Origin: Suillus spraguei
Lineage: Eukaryota; Basidiomycota; Agaricomycetes; Boletales; Suillaceae
Assembly (NCBI GenBank): GCA_016800925.1
Contig: JABCPU010000050.1
Coordinates: 62,001 to 126,000, forward strand
Direction of reading: 5' to 3'
DNA: 64,000 bases
Shown in pieces: positions 49,925-62,100 of this stretch (its first letter is position 1; each line of letters begins with the position of its first letter). The notes under the pieces were generated by a model. That model was not told the origin of the DNA. It saw nothing but the letters and a program-made list of their open reading frames with translations, and searched no databases. The translations under genes were made by a program, and so were the position numbers.

Positions 49925-50758
49925 ATGACTACTACAGCTACCACCAAAGATTTTGAATATAAAATCAGTCTCCCAACCGCTTTTGACGGAGATCGCGACA
50001 ATTCTCTGGAATTCATTCTATCATGCAACCTGTACTTCGACATCAATGAAAAGTTTTATACCACCAATAAGCAGAAGATCATTTTCATTACATCCTTTAT
50101 GACTGAGAAGAATGCCAAATCTTGGAAAGAACAATTCCTCGTTCACGCCCAATCAACCGACACTTCTGGACAAAAAGTCAGTTATGGGACGATGAAAGAT
50201 TTTATGAAAAGTTTCAATGAAGCTTTTGAACCAGTGGATACGAAAGGAACCGCATTAATGAAGCTCAGGGACCTCAAACAAGGAAGCAGCAATCTCCAAA
50301 CTTACATTGCTGACTTTGAGGGACTTGCAGCTAAGGCCCATATCACTGACGACGCAACAAAGATTCAGTTCTTCCAAGACGGCCTTAACTTAGGTATCCT
50401 AACCAAACTCTTTGCGCCAGGTGATGTCTCAGAGGTATTCCGCAACATTGTATTGCAATGCGTTTCCATTGACAACTCCCACCAACGCCTTTTGGCGTTG
50501 CGAGCACGCCACGCTCCACAGAAGAAGAAGAACTATGGAAACGCGCGTTACACACCAAATCAAGATTCAAATGCAATGGTAGTAGATCGAATCTCCGATA
50601 TGGGAAGATCCGAGTGTATGAAAAAAGGACAATGCTTCAGATGCAAGAAGATGGGACACCATATTAGTAACTGTCCTGAAAGGAAGAAGAAGACTCCGCT
50701 CCGTCAAACCGAAGTCAAAGACGAAGAAGATGAAACCGTTGTCTTCTTAGATAGATGA
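49925..50758 (+). CDS. Chromovirus Gag with CCHC zinc knuckle (3' end altered by insertion)
   Basis: 277 codons from ATG 49925. The central region (SLEFILSCNLYFDINEKFY, FMTEKNAKSWKEQFL, LMKLRDLKQGSSNLQTYIAD) is the retrotransposon Gag capsid fold. Near the end is one zinc knuckle, CFRCKKMGHHISNC. The natural frame continues past DEEDET, but from 50740 the codons VVFLDR and the stop belong to the inserted 1.6 kb element. The capsid part shows no internal stop, in contrast to pol. Confidence 0.9.
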   Translation: MTTTATTKDFEYKISLPTAFDGDRDNSLEFILSCNLYFDINEKFYTTNKQKIIFITSFMTEKNAKSWKEQFLVHAQSTDTSGQKVSYGTMKDFMKSFNEAFEPVDTKGTALMKLRDLKQGSSNLQTYIADFEGLAAKAHITDDATKIQFFQDGLNLGILTKLFAPGDVSEVFRNIVLQCVSIDNSHQRLLALRARHAPQKKKNYGNARYTPNQDSNAMVVDRISDMGRSECMKKGQCFRCKKMGHHISNCPERKKKTPLRQTEVKDEEDETVVFLDR

Positions 50759-52337
50759 TCTATAGATAAAGACCTATAAAACCAAATATCTCCACGGTCA
50801 GTGATTCAGACAAATACCAATGACTGATAACGTGGTTGTACGTGGGTGGCTGTTTATGTTCCCCAGGCTACGGTCAGCAAATGAGTCACTTCTGTGAGAT
50901 CAGCAAACTCTTGGACAATGACAAAGATTCTTGAAACAACTAAACTTCAAACAAAAACACAGAAGTCGAACAAACTTAGAAACAGAAGTAACTGGCCGAA
51001 TTACTCTCTCCAACGGAATGCAGGTGTTTTGCAACAATTGTGCTACTGCAATTTGTGGGAAGTTACAACAATCACCTTCTCAGACAAGCAGGTAGGATCC
51101 CTGGTCAAGACTAGTCACTACTTCAGAGATCTTCTAGCTTACTATTGAACCTGCTGCCAAGGAACTCACTATGAGTATTAAGCAGATAACAGGAATGGAC
51201 GTCCTTGGATTTCAATACCAAGTCCCCTTTCAATAACTAGAGTCTATCAGTCAGTGAAGACCTTAACTCAGTATCACTACTCAGATGTGTGAGATAGAGT
51301 GTTGCTATCAACCTCTGAAGTCTCTCCCACTAAGCTACTCTGGCCTTAGATGGACTAAAGAGACAACACAAATATCAGAAACACAAGGACACTTAGCACC
51401 AACAAACTTTGAAAGAGAGAGAGAGACCAGTAATCAAAGAAAAAGAAGAAAAGAGAAAGATTCAAAAGAAACAGAAGCAAGGAAACAGACAACAGAGAAA
51501 GAAAAACAGAGAGAAAGATGATGAAAGAAACTAGAATGAATTTGTCAAAGAAAAAAGATTTGTTGTCTTGCTGGTTGTCAGACACAGTGAGCTCAGGGTC
51601 TTGCTAGTTGTTGAGCACAGTGAGCTCAAGGTAGTGCTGTCTCACAGAGTAGACTTCCAATCTTACTGTTGTTGACAATGTTCTTGACAGTGTGCTGATA
51701 GTGCTGGTCACACTTCACTCTCAGTTATATTTCTGAGGGGGAGAAAATCTCACTTTTATTGACAAAAAGGTGGGTATTATATAGACAAAATGAATGGCTA
51801 TGCTACTGTTTCCCACATTTTGTAGGGGTGCTGACCTACCCTATTTATTGAATATTGTCATAGTTGATTTATAATATGCTCAAGGGTGTGAGAAAAAGTC
51901 ATGTGGGACGTCAATGACTATGCATAAATTTGAGATCAGGTGACTATTAGTGGCTATCCTAGGAGGAATATCAATTATGTAATATTTGAAGCATAGATTT
52001 GCACTTTTTTGTAGATGCATAGAGGTGATGCGAGTGAATCATAATGTGTTTCATGAGTTTTTCTGCAGGGTAACTCTATGTAATTATTTTGCTGGGGTCA
52101 CCTGACATCTGTGGGAATCTCATGAAGTAGTTTTTGTAGCCAAACATACATAAATACTCCCATGAAAAATGAATTAGAAATAATCAGCAAACTTTTACGA
52201 GCAACAAGAAACTTTTGATTCTGCATCATGGATTGATTTCTGAATAGAGGAACACTAAGCTATTATAGTCCTGGTACTATTTGTCAGCTGCAGTAGTGTT
52301 TAGTCAGCCATGCACCAGACCAGTTTGGTTTGTGTCA
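50740..52337 (-). mobile_element. 1.6 kb LTR-like element, copy 2, between gag and pol
   Basis: The reverse complement of the element at 11038-12601, flanked by CCGT on both sides (50736-50739 and 52338-52341). It is 34 bp longer because of a tandem duplication around 51590-51635 (GCACAGTGAGCTCA is doubled). Removal joins DEEDETV to a frame continuing toward the protease, with a TGA where an Arg codon is expected. It lies antisense to the host element, like copy 1. Confidence 0.85.
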
Positions 52338-52341
52338 CCGT

Positions 52342-55300
52342 GAGGTGAATTGTAGAGGATTTTTAAATTGGAGAAACAAGGATTCGACGTATGTTTCTCC
52401 CAATGTATTACTAAGGCTTATATGTGCTGTAGGTGAAAGAAAAGAACTTCGTATCCCTATCACCCTCCACTCGCGTGCCCGCTTAAAATCCGTCAACACT
52501 ACCGCTGTTATTGACTCTGGTGCAGCAGGAACGTTCATTTCTGAGGAGTTTGTGAAACTCCATCAAATCACACGACAAAAACTTAAAACACCGTTTCGAG
52601 TTACTATGGCGGATGGAACTCTTATCAAGGGAGGGCTGATCATGCATTACTGTCTCCTAGTGGTAAAGATTGATGAACGAACTATGTATGCAAAGTTCAA
52701 TATCACTAAACTTGGATGAAGAGATCAAATCCTTCTGGGAATTCCATGGTTACGTGCCATGAACCCAAGTATAGATTGGGCCGCCGAAACACTCGTTCTC
52801 CCACGAACAATGAAGTCTGATGAAATTGAAAAAGACCTGGATACAGATCGGAAGAAGAACGGGTTACCCCCGGCTTTTCTGTGCCACACCAAGAAATGGC
52901 AAAATTCACGACTTCCGAAACTCGTTGTCGCTCCCTCCATTAACATTCCTGATGAATTCATAATCGACAACACTCCTCCACAAGTAAAGATACCACAGCG
53001 TTCCCCATCTCCCATTCCTAGAGTGGAGAAACAAAAGAACGAGTCAGAACCGGAGTCCTGACCACCCCATCGCAACCCATCGAACAACGACCAGTTGAAG
53101 AACAACAACAAGGAAAGCGGAAACCTGATGACGATCTCAGAGGACGAGCTCATAATATTCCAAAGCTAACTAAGTACTTCATACCGCCCAAATTGTTCAC
53201 CCCATCCATCGAAGAAATTCCTGATCAGGACGAACCCATGATGTCCACAATACCTACCCAAGACAATGAACAATTCAATATGATGCAGGATGTTTGGCAT
53301 GCACCGGAAGTACATGAAGTTTCTTCTTACGAGCTTGGAGATGGAGAGTTCCTTGTGGAATATGACGCCGATGGAATTAATATGAGAATCATTGATGAAG
53401 TATCCATGGATACACCCCTCACACATGACGGAACTTCTCGACTTGAACAACTCCCTAACCATCCCGCAATCTCCCTTCCTCCTCTGAAATACAGTAACAA
53501 AGCCCAGGAATTCACCATGGATGAGAAGGAAAAGAAAAGAAATCCTTCGAAGAATTGGTCCTGGAATACTTGCATGACTTCACAGATGTCTTTGCTAAAG
53601 ATGGTCTGAATAAACTGCCCTCCGAATGCCCTGGTATTGATCATTGCATCGATACCAAACCTGGTTTTATCCCTCATACGTCTAAGGTTTACCCATTATC
53701 AGAAAAAGAACATGCTGCTGTTAAAACGTTCATTGACGAAAACGTTGCAAAAGGCTTCATCTCGGAATCAAAGTCACCTCAAGCTAGTGGCTTCTTCTTC
53801 ATAGGAAAAAAGAGTGGAGAATTGCGTCCCTGTCAAGATTACCGCTACATCAATGATTGGACAGTCAAGAACGCTTACCCACTTCCACTCCCCATTTCTC
53901 TTGTCGCATGCCTTCACAATGCACAATTCTTTATGAAAATGGATATTCGGTCCGGTTACAATAATATCCGCATCCATCCTGATGATTGCTGGAAAGCAGC
54001 ATTTACTACAGAATTTGGCCTCTTTGAACCAAACATCATGTTCTTTGGCCTTTGCAATTCCCCAGCAACCTTCCAAGCATATATGAATTGTACCTTCCAG
54101 CAAGAAATCAATGAAGGATGGATGGTTATTTACATGGACAATATCCTGGTCTTCTCTACGACAATGGCAGAACATCGCGAACGAACTAGACGAGTTTTGA
54201 TGAAAATATGAAACAAACACTTATTCCTGAAACCGGAAAAATGTACCTTCGATGCAGAAGAAGTGGAGTACCTTGGAATGATAATTCGTCCTGGACAAGT
54301 TGCTATGGACACCGCCAAAACCAAGGGAATCGCCGAATGGCCAACTCCAAAATCAGTAAAAGATGTCCAGTCACTCCTCAGCTTCTGTAACTTCTATCGC
54401 ACATTCATCTCCCACTACTCCGATATTGCGCGACCCCTTATCAATCTCACAAAGAAGGATACTTCCTTCCTTTGGACGACTCAATGTCAGGACACCTTTC
54501 AAAACTTCAAGGAACACTTCATCAAACGACCGGTACTTCGCAATCCAGATCCATCCCGGCAATTTGTGGTCGCAACTGATGCTTCTCTTGTAGCAACTGG
54601 AGGTGTCCTATTGCAAACTGACAAAAACGGCATTTACCACCCATGCGCCTACTTGTCTCAGTTGTTGAACCCAGTGGAGCATAACTATCAAATTTTCAAT
54701 CGGGAGTTACTCGCAGTTATCTGCGCATTAAACGAATGGCGTTACTATCTTGAAGGGAGCGCCCATACTGTCCTCATCTTCACTGATCACAAAAACCTTC
54801 TGTACTTTTGTACCGCACAAAAGTTAACATGATGACAAGCTCGCTGGCAATTGACACTGTCACTCTTCGACATTGAATTGCATCATGTTGCAGGTACTAA
54901 ACTAGCTGCTCCAGATGCTCTCTCACGTCGCCCAGATCATGATGATGGTTCTCGTGATAATGAAGACATTGTGCTTCTTCCTGATTCCCTGTTTGTCTGG
55001 CTTATCGACAATGATCTACTTGATGTATTGGCTACTTCTGATCCCTTGGACGACCCTGTATTCAAAACGGCATCAGATGCATTAGACAGTGTTTGTCTTC
55101 ATCCTATGAAATCGGCCTTGTCCAATTGGAAGATCAATCATGACGTGCTCTATTTCAAGAACTGCGCTTACATTCCTCCTGATCATTGCGCTGCCATCCT
55201 TAATCACTATCATGATCATATCACTGCTGGTCATCCTGGTCATTTCAAAACTGAAGAACTTGTTAAATGGGAGGCTTGGTGGCCCTCTATGGGTGCCTAC

Positions 55301-56431
55301 ATCCGTAAATACGTCGAGGGTTGCGCCCTTTGTCAGCAAATGAAGTCAGACACCCATCCAGTCCGCCCTCCCCTTGTACCCATTCCTTCTTCCGCTACCC
55401 GCCCTTTCTCGCACCTTTCCATTGATTTGATCACCAACATCCCCGTCTCTGGGGCTTTGATAGTATCATGGTCATGGTGGACCATAGCCTTATGAAGGGG
55501 GTAATTATTATCCCTTGTCTTAAGACCATCACTTCCAAAGGTGTTGCCAAGATATTTTTGAAGCACGTCTATCGCCAATTTGGACTCCATGACAAAGTCA
55601 TCTCCGATCGTGGCCCACAGTTCTTATCCCGCTTCTCAAAGGAACTTGCCCAACTTCTCGACTATGCCATTGCCCCATCTATGGCTTATCACCCCCAGAC
55701 CGATGGTCAGACTGAGCAGCTCAATCAAGAGTTAGAAACATACTTGCGTATCTACTGCTGCAATAACCCTGGAGATTGGATAGAACATCTCCCTATCACT
55801 GAGTTCGTTCACAATCATCAAAAACATGATGCCCGAAATGCCTCACCATTCTTTCTCATGATGGGATATGAACCCCGCGCCATTCCCCATTCAATCCCTG
55901 ATTCTACTGTACCAGCAGCAGAAGATCCGAGAAGAAGCCATTGCATGCCACAATATTGCTATGCAAACAATGGCAGAACGATCCCAAGGAGATAAGTACC
56001 AACCATGGAAGATCGGAGATAAGGTTTGGCTATCTGCTGCTAATCTTAGACTCAAACTCCCATTGCGAAAACTTGCACCAAAGCGATACGGACCTTTCCC
56101 GATCACTAATGTCTTATCGCCTATCACATTCACGCTCAAACTCCCTCCGCAATGGAAAATTCACCCCACTTTCCATGCTTCTGTGTTATCGTCCTATAGC
56201 GAAACTGATGTACACGGCCCAAACTTCCTCGAACCACCGCCTGATATCATCGAAGAAAAAGAAGAATACAAAGTAGAAGCAATTCTTTCCCATAAAGGAA
56301 CCGGCAATTGCTGACGCTATCTTGTCTCTTGGAAAGGATATTCATCGGGAGATAACGAATGGATCCCCGAAAAGAACTTAGCAAACTATGCACAAATTTT
56401 GACTGCTTATAAGAAACAACACGCCATTTGA
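52342..56431 (+). pseudogene. Chromovirus Pol: protease, RT, RNase H, integrase, chromodomain
   Basis: Protease: AVIDSGAAGTFISEEFV (about 52500) and LLGIPWLRAMNPSIDW. Reverse transcriptase: GELRPCQDYRYINDWTVKNA, FFMKMDIRSGYNNIRI, FGLCNSPATFQ and VIYMDNILVFS, where YMDD is expected. RNase H: VVATDASLVATGGVLLQ, LLAVICALNEWRYYLEG and TDHKNLLYF. Integrase: HYHDHITAGHPGHFKTEEL, CALCQQMK, SIDLITNIPVSG, ISDRGPQFLSRFSKEL and YHPQTDGQTEQLNQELE. Chromodomain: [23 protein letters not shown] stops near 52717, 54209, 54831 and 56312 fall where Arg is expected, and one base is missing near 55455. It is therefore non-functional, although the domains are otherwise complete. The chromodomain suggests targeting to heterochromatin. 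Confidence 0.93.
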
Positions 56432-56460
56432 ATTCAAACAAGACCCGTAAAACATTTGAT

Positions 56461-57959
56461 ATGACTTCCTCCGCAAATGCCTCTTTCCCTACCACTTACA
56501 TTCATCCCATCGCCGAAGAAACCTATACCACCACCAACCACTATGCTGACCTCATCAGAAACATCGATGGAAACTCCTTCGTCAAAGCTGCCCTCCTCTG
56601 TCCTGGACACGCAACTGAGATTGAAAAGATCCTTACTGGCAAAGATGCGTTTGTCACCATCCTCCTCACCAATATCATCCGCACAGCCGCCCTCGTCGAA
56701 ACTTTATGCCATGACATTCAAGATGATGCTATCCATGAGCAAATCCTACACTGCCAGAAACATATTTGCTCTTACGGGCTGCTTCTCCTTCCCAATTCTT
56801 TTAAGGCTGATGTTGAAATGGCTATTCACATCATGGCCGAGCGTAGAGCAGGCATGGCTAGACCTCCCTCTCCGCAAAGAGATCCACTCCCAATTCCTGC
56901 TCCTCCCACCTGTGATTCGGGCACTCATTCTAATATTGCTGCCCTTACTGGCTTACTCACTACTGTTCAGGAAGCCAATAACACAGCTGACGCCATCATC
57001 AGAGAACTTGAAGGAGCAATGGTCGATTCTAGAAAAGCGAGAGGATTGGTAGCTTGCTTAATTGACGCTATTCACCATTATGAAACGCAACCTACGCCAT
57101 CTCCAATCGATACTACCGTCATACTCGATGAGGACACAGAACCTCCTCATCTGTTTACTGAATGCTGTGCCATGCACGAAAAAGCGGTCATAACTAATGC
57201 ACTACATAACGAGCTTGCTGAGATTATCGCACTTGAGAATTGTGTGATGAAAGAACTAGATAACGAGTCCGCCGAAGTCAATGCGCTTGGCCAGCAGCTG
57301 AAAGAACTTCACATCCATCCCCCATGGTCGTCCCTTGTATCCTCGACTCTACCATTCCAATCCTTGTAGAAGCTTTAGGGCCTACAACCCCCTCAGACCC
57401 AGACAAATTGCTAGCTGCAGCCGTCATGACACCAGCGCCCTCTATTTACACTATCGACGACCATCAAATTGACAATATTCGCTCTAGCAATGAACGAGCC
57501 CTTAGATGCATTACTCGCAAACAAGGAAAGAAATGCACATGTTCTACAAGTCCTCACTGCCACATCATCGCTCCAACTCCACTTTGGAAAGCAAACTCCA
57601 ATCCTGAAGAGAATATGAAATGCCACGTCTGTGGACTATTTGGCCATTGTCAGAAGAATTGTGGAGAGTACCAGTGTGGGGTTTGTCGGTATTGGTCGCC
57701 AACTCATTTATCCATTTACTGTCCCCAATGAGTCGGAACTCCCCCTTTTACATTAACTTGGAAGGACGACAGATTCTACGATGCGCTTCATTCTTGGGAA
57801 TGACAACTTGACGATGAATGAACTTGAGCAGCAGCGAGGCGAGATTCTAAACGACATGCTGGTGTTGAAGAAGCTGCGTATATGATGAGCGGTTCAGTTT
57901 TTGACGAAGACTACAAGTTTAGCGACAATCCCATCTATTATGCTAACCAGGATGAATAA
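56461..57959 (+). CDS. Additional 3' ORF of the chromovirus (coiled coil plus zinc knuckle)
   Basis: Starts MTSSANASFPTTYIHPIAEE at 56461, 30 bp after Pol ends. The first block (to 57369) is largely helical: HATEIEKILTGKDAFVTILL, ADAIIRELEGAMVDSRKARG, and ALHNELAEIIALENCVMKEL followed by DNESAEVNALGQQLKELHIH. A frame change in the overlap 57324-57369 leads to a second block with SSNERALRCITRKQGKKCTC and a CCHC-like knuckle CHVCGLFGHCQKNC plus CGVCRYWSPTHLSIYC, ending at a TGA (57731). The same frame continues with WKDDRFYDALHSWE and YKFSDNPIYYANQDE, broken only by TGA codons, to TAA at 57959. No env-like membrane segment is visible. I know no characterised function; a nucleic-acid-binding accessory protein is an inference. 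Confidence 0.6.
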
Positions 57960-57991
57960 AGTCGGTGACTTTACATGTAAAACGGGGGTAA

Positions 57992-58399
57992 TGTTACAAT
58001 TGTATGTGCCCCTATTCATTTTTTGTCTCCTTTATCTTGTATATTATGTAACATGACTCTGACTCATATGCTCAACGCATCTGTACTATAGTAGCCTTCC
58101 TTCTTTGGATACACACTTACGTTCTCACATCTCTCCTGGTCCATGCGCACATATTGGCTTATTTAAGCACGTTGTATTACGCTTGTATACCTTACTTTAA
58201 TCTTACTGGGTTTTACCTGGAATATCCTTCACTTAGGCCTCCAACCTAAGTCATCTGAATTGTCTCTAAGTCTAAGCACTCCTTAGTCTTAGTCTCTATT
58301 CTACCGATCATCTTAGAGTTGCGACTCTTCGATTGAACCTCCCAGCAGACCGGCTGTGTCTTATCACTGTTGCTGGTGATGCTATCCCAGTTGGTAACA
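57992..58399 (+). repeat. 3' LTR of the chromovirus
   Basis: 408 bp, TGTTACAATTG to TTGGTAACA, matching the 5' LTR with scattered transitions. It is preceded by the polypurine tract. It abuts the RT region of the second chromovirus. Confidence 0.95.
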
Positions 58400-61300
58400 A
58401 TAACTACCCACTACCGCTAATCTCAGATCTTATAGATAAACTCAAAGACGCTAAAGTATTCACCAAAATGGACATTAGGTGGGGATACAATAACGTACAT
58501 ATGTGAAAATCAGATCAATGGAAGGCAGCCTTTGCTACTTTCCAAGGACTTTTTGAACCCACCATCATATTCTTCGGAATGTGTAATTCACCCATGTTAA
58601 GACCATACTCAAGGGGTGAAAGATCTGAAGGCTTTGGCCTCAGTTTGTGCACTGTGCCCCTTGTCTGAGTAATGCCCCTTATTTCAGAGAGGAGATATAT
58701 GTCCAAAGATCCAGAAGGAGTTGCATAGCAGATCCGGACATCCGAAGGTATCGGATATGGTACATCCAAAGGTTATCCGGAGTGCGGGGATGGAAAGAGG
58801 ACTAAGGCTAGCTTCGGAACAGATTCCTAACTAGAAACTGACAGAGGTAGACTATCCAAAGATAGAGTCGGAGATATAGACTATAGGAATCAATCCCAAG
58901 TCTTGGAAGATGACTTTGAGTGGAAAGTGACTCAAGTCCGAAGGAAGTGGAATGAGCAGAATCTAAGATGATATTCGAACTAAGGTTCTATGGAGATCTA
59001 CAAGTGGTTTATATATGGTAAGTATCTAAGACGGATAATCAACAAGTCTGGGACCAAGGGCTATGTACGAAGCATAACGGAAGTCTATTAGTTAATGCGC
59101 AGCGGATCAGTAAGCACGAATTGGAAATGAAACACAGGTAATGGATCAGTGACACAGGAAGGAATTATACACAGCTGGAGTACTGGAAACAGGATGAGTG
59201 ACGAAAGGAGATAGGCGCAGTTATACACAAGGGAGATAGAGTGCAAGAAGGGAGCACATTCAGATGAGCAATCCGGACAGGATCTGTGGACCGGACGGAA
59301 ATAGAATCGATCGGATCTGATCGGATATGGGATCAGAAGTATGGTATATGACAGCCTGCCACCTTCCAGTCTATGATGAATGACTTGTTCGGAGACATGA
59401 TCCAAGAAGGATGGATCATTATCTACATGGACGATATACTAATTTTCTCTAGAGACATCAAGATGCATCAAGAACAAACTCATAAAGTACTTCAACAACT
59501 ATGCGATAATCTCCTCCACCTCAAACCCGAAAAATGCACCTTCAACATAACCAATATTGAATACCTCGGAATGATCATTAAACCTGGCTCTATCGCAATG
59601 GACTCTGCAAACTCAAAGGTATATCTGAATGGAAAATTCCCATGAAAGTAAAGGAAGTTCAATCATTCCTCAGATTTGCTAACTTCTACTGATGATTTAT
59701 TGCTGATTACTCATCCATTGCACGACCCTTAATAGATCTAACCAAGAAAGATACTGAATTCTCATGGACCCCTGAATGTGAGGAAGCTTTCAATAAGCTG
59801 AAGTGTATTTTCATCTCGTCACCCATTCTCCAAATACCCGATAAGAACTCACCCTTCGCTATTGCCACTGATGCTTCTCTTTACGCCACAGGTGCTGTAC
59901 TCTTACAGAAAGACAATAACGGAAATTGGCTCCCTTGCTCTTTCCTTTCTCAATCTTTTAACCCCACTGAATGTAACTATCAGATTTATGATTGAGAACT
60001 CCTTGCTATCATCAGAGCCTTAAAAGCCTGGCAACATTATCTCCTTGGTTCCCTTTCCCCGTCCTCGTACAAACTGACCATAAAAATCTCCAATATTTCA
60101 GAGACGTCCAAGACCTCAACAGACACCAAGCTCCATGGCAAACCTTCCTGTCCCAATTCGAACTCCTTATCCAACACATACCAGGAAAAGAACTTATCAT
60201 CCCAGATCTCTTATCTCATAGAACAGATCACCTTCCAGATGACAATGTCGAAAAGGATAATACTAGCATTTAACTCCTTCCTGACTCTATATTCATTAAC
60301 ACTATTGATACCTCTTTTACGGACAGATCATGTATCTCATCTGCAGTTGATCCCGTAGTACATACAGCACTTCAAGCACTAACAGACTCTTCTATTCCAC
60401 CTCCACTCCGATCCGCTCTTTCTGACTGGAAATTGAGCGACGGAATTCTCACATACAAGAATCTTACTTATGTACCACCAGGCGACTTATGCTGTGAACT
60501 CACCTCCCTTCATCACAATTCCCCTACCACAGGACATCCTGGACAATACAAAACCCAGGACTTACTCTCTCACGACTACTGGTGGCCAGGTCTGGCTACC
60601 TTTGTCAAGAACTTCATAGACGGCTGTTGCATCTGCCAACAGAATAAAGTAAACACACACCCGTCTTCTCCACCACTCTTTCCCATACCTGCTCCCATAT
60701 CCAATCGACCCTTTGCCCATTGCTCGGTTGATATTATCACCGACTTACCCCTTTACGATGGCTTTGACAGTATTATGGTCGTGGTCGACCATGGCCTTTT
60801 GAAGGGGGTAGTTTTCACACCTTGCCTCAAAACAATAGATGCCAAAGGCATGGCCAATATTTTCTTTTCCAAATTTTTCTCTAGATACAGACTTTACGAT
60901 AAAATTATCTCTGACCGCGGAACCCAATTCACTTCTCGAATCCAGATTGAACTTGGAAAACTCCTCGGATACAAGAATTCCCTTTCCACCACTTTCCATC
61001 CCCAAAGTGATGGAGAACTGAACGAGTCAATCAAGAACTTGAAGTTTACCTTCGGATCTTTTGCACTAATGACCAAACTGGTTGGGCCGCGATGCTTCCC
61101 CTTGCTGAATTTGTCCACAACTCTCATCATCATTCTGCACGCAGTACTTCCCCATTTTACCTCATGATGGGTTATTACCCAAAACACCTTCCCAATTCAC
61201 ACCCCAAGTCCGACATTCCTAACATCGAACAATGCCTCTTTATTCTAAACAAAGCATGCGACGAAGCGCTAGCTGCCCATGAACTCTCTCGTAACACTAT

Positions 61301-61796
61301 GCATCAATGAATCATATCTAAATTTGTACCATTCACTAAAGGCAACAAGGTCTGGCTTGAAGCCAAGAACCTTCATCTCAGATACCCTAATCGGAAGCTC
61401 GCACCAAAACGTGAAGGACCATTCACTATTATTGACGTTCTGTCACCCATCACTTATAAACTTGCTCTGCCTGCACAATGGCATATTCACCCTGTTTTCC
61501 ACGCCACTACTCTCACCCTATAAATAAAATGATATTCATGGACCCAATTACGTCAAACCACCTCCTGATATCATTGACGGCGAAGAAGAACATGAGATCA
61601 AAGCCATCATTGGTCATTGTGGCTCTTCATCTCGATGACAATTCTATGTCAAATGGAAGGGATTCCCAAGTTCTGAGAATGAATGGATGAAAGAGAACAA
61701 ACTTGGTAACGCTCATGACATTCTTACTTTTTACAAACACGCACAACACTTATAATATTATGTAATCAGGGATTACAACCATTAAAATGGGGGTAA
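58400..61796 (+). pseudogene. Second chromovirus, Pol remnant from RT onward
   Basis: Begins inside RT ([39 protein letters not shown]). It is cut by a solo LTR (58595-59353) and resumes with ATFQSMMNDLFGDMIQEGWI and IIYMDDILIFS. RNase H follows (IATDASLYATGAVLLQ), then integrase zinc finger and core (HHNSPTTGHPGQYKTQ, CCICQQNK, IISDRGTQFTSRI, HPQSDGELNESI) and a chromodomain remnant (FYVKWKGFPSSENEWM). It ends at the purine tract AAAATGGGGGTAA before a 3' LTR. In-frame stops near 58504, 59689, 59995, 61308 and 61636 are TGA where Arg is expected. The RT catalytic YMDD is intact here. The 5' half of the element is absent. Confidence 0.9.
58595..59353 (-). mobile_element. Solo LTR, family B (759 bp), inside the second chromovirus
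   Basis: Plus strand reads TGTTAAGACC to GGTATATGACA, the reverse complement of the LTR at 6764-7531. It splits the RT codons between NSP and ATFQ. The flanks ACCCA and GCCTG differ only by transitions, consistent with a decayed 5 bp duplication. Confidence 0.88.
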
Positions 61797-62100
61797 TGTT
61801 ACAGTTCTATTTTTACTCCTTCTATCATGTTCCATAACATTCTATTGTATGATTCCTATATCTTTTCTCATTGGTTCTTCATTATTTAATCTCAGCTCCA
61901 ATATTCTATCTCCGCTTCAATTACCTTATATATTCAGATACCATCTCGAGTTCCTATTTCTTTAACTTGACCTATGCAGACCAGGGCCTGCAATCTACTG
62001 CTTTACTTGAACAACTCATTCTAAGGAGAATGCTAGACTTTGAACTTTTGATTACTAAGATGTTTGTATAATGCCAAGCATAATATGCCGTCTGAGAGTC
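61797..62100 (+). repeat. Probable 3' LTR of the second chromovirus
   Basis: Begins TGTTACAGTTC right after the purine tract, as an LTR should. A TTATATATTCAG box lies at about 61925. The right end is uncertain because no second copy is in the window; TGAGAGTCA near 62100 is one possible end. Confidence 0.45.

Larger units (their letters stand above)
49382..58399 (+). mobile_element. Ty3/Gypsy chromovirus bounded by two 408 bp LTRs
   Basis: 5' LTR 49382-49789 and 3' LTR 57992-58399, both 408 bp, TGTTACAA...TAACA. The order is gag, protease, reverse transcriptase, RNase H, integrase, chromodomain, an additional ORF, then a purine tract AAAACGGGGGTAA directly before the 3' LTR. Length is 9018 bp including a 1.6 kb foreign insertion. 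The 5 bp flanks are ATAAG and ATAAC, one mismatch, and the two flanks do not belong to one recognisable sequence. The element is non-autonomous now: pol has several TGA stops, one frame slip and a changed catalytic residue. Confidence 0.95.
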
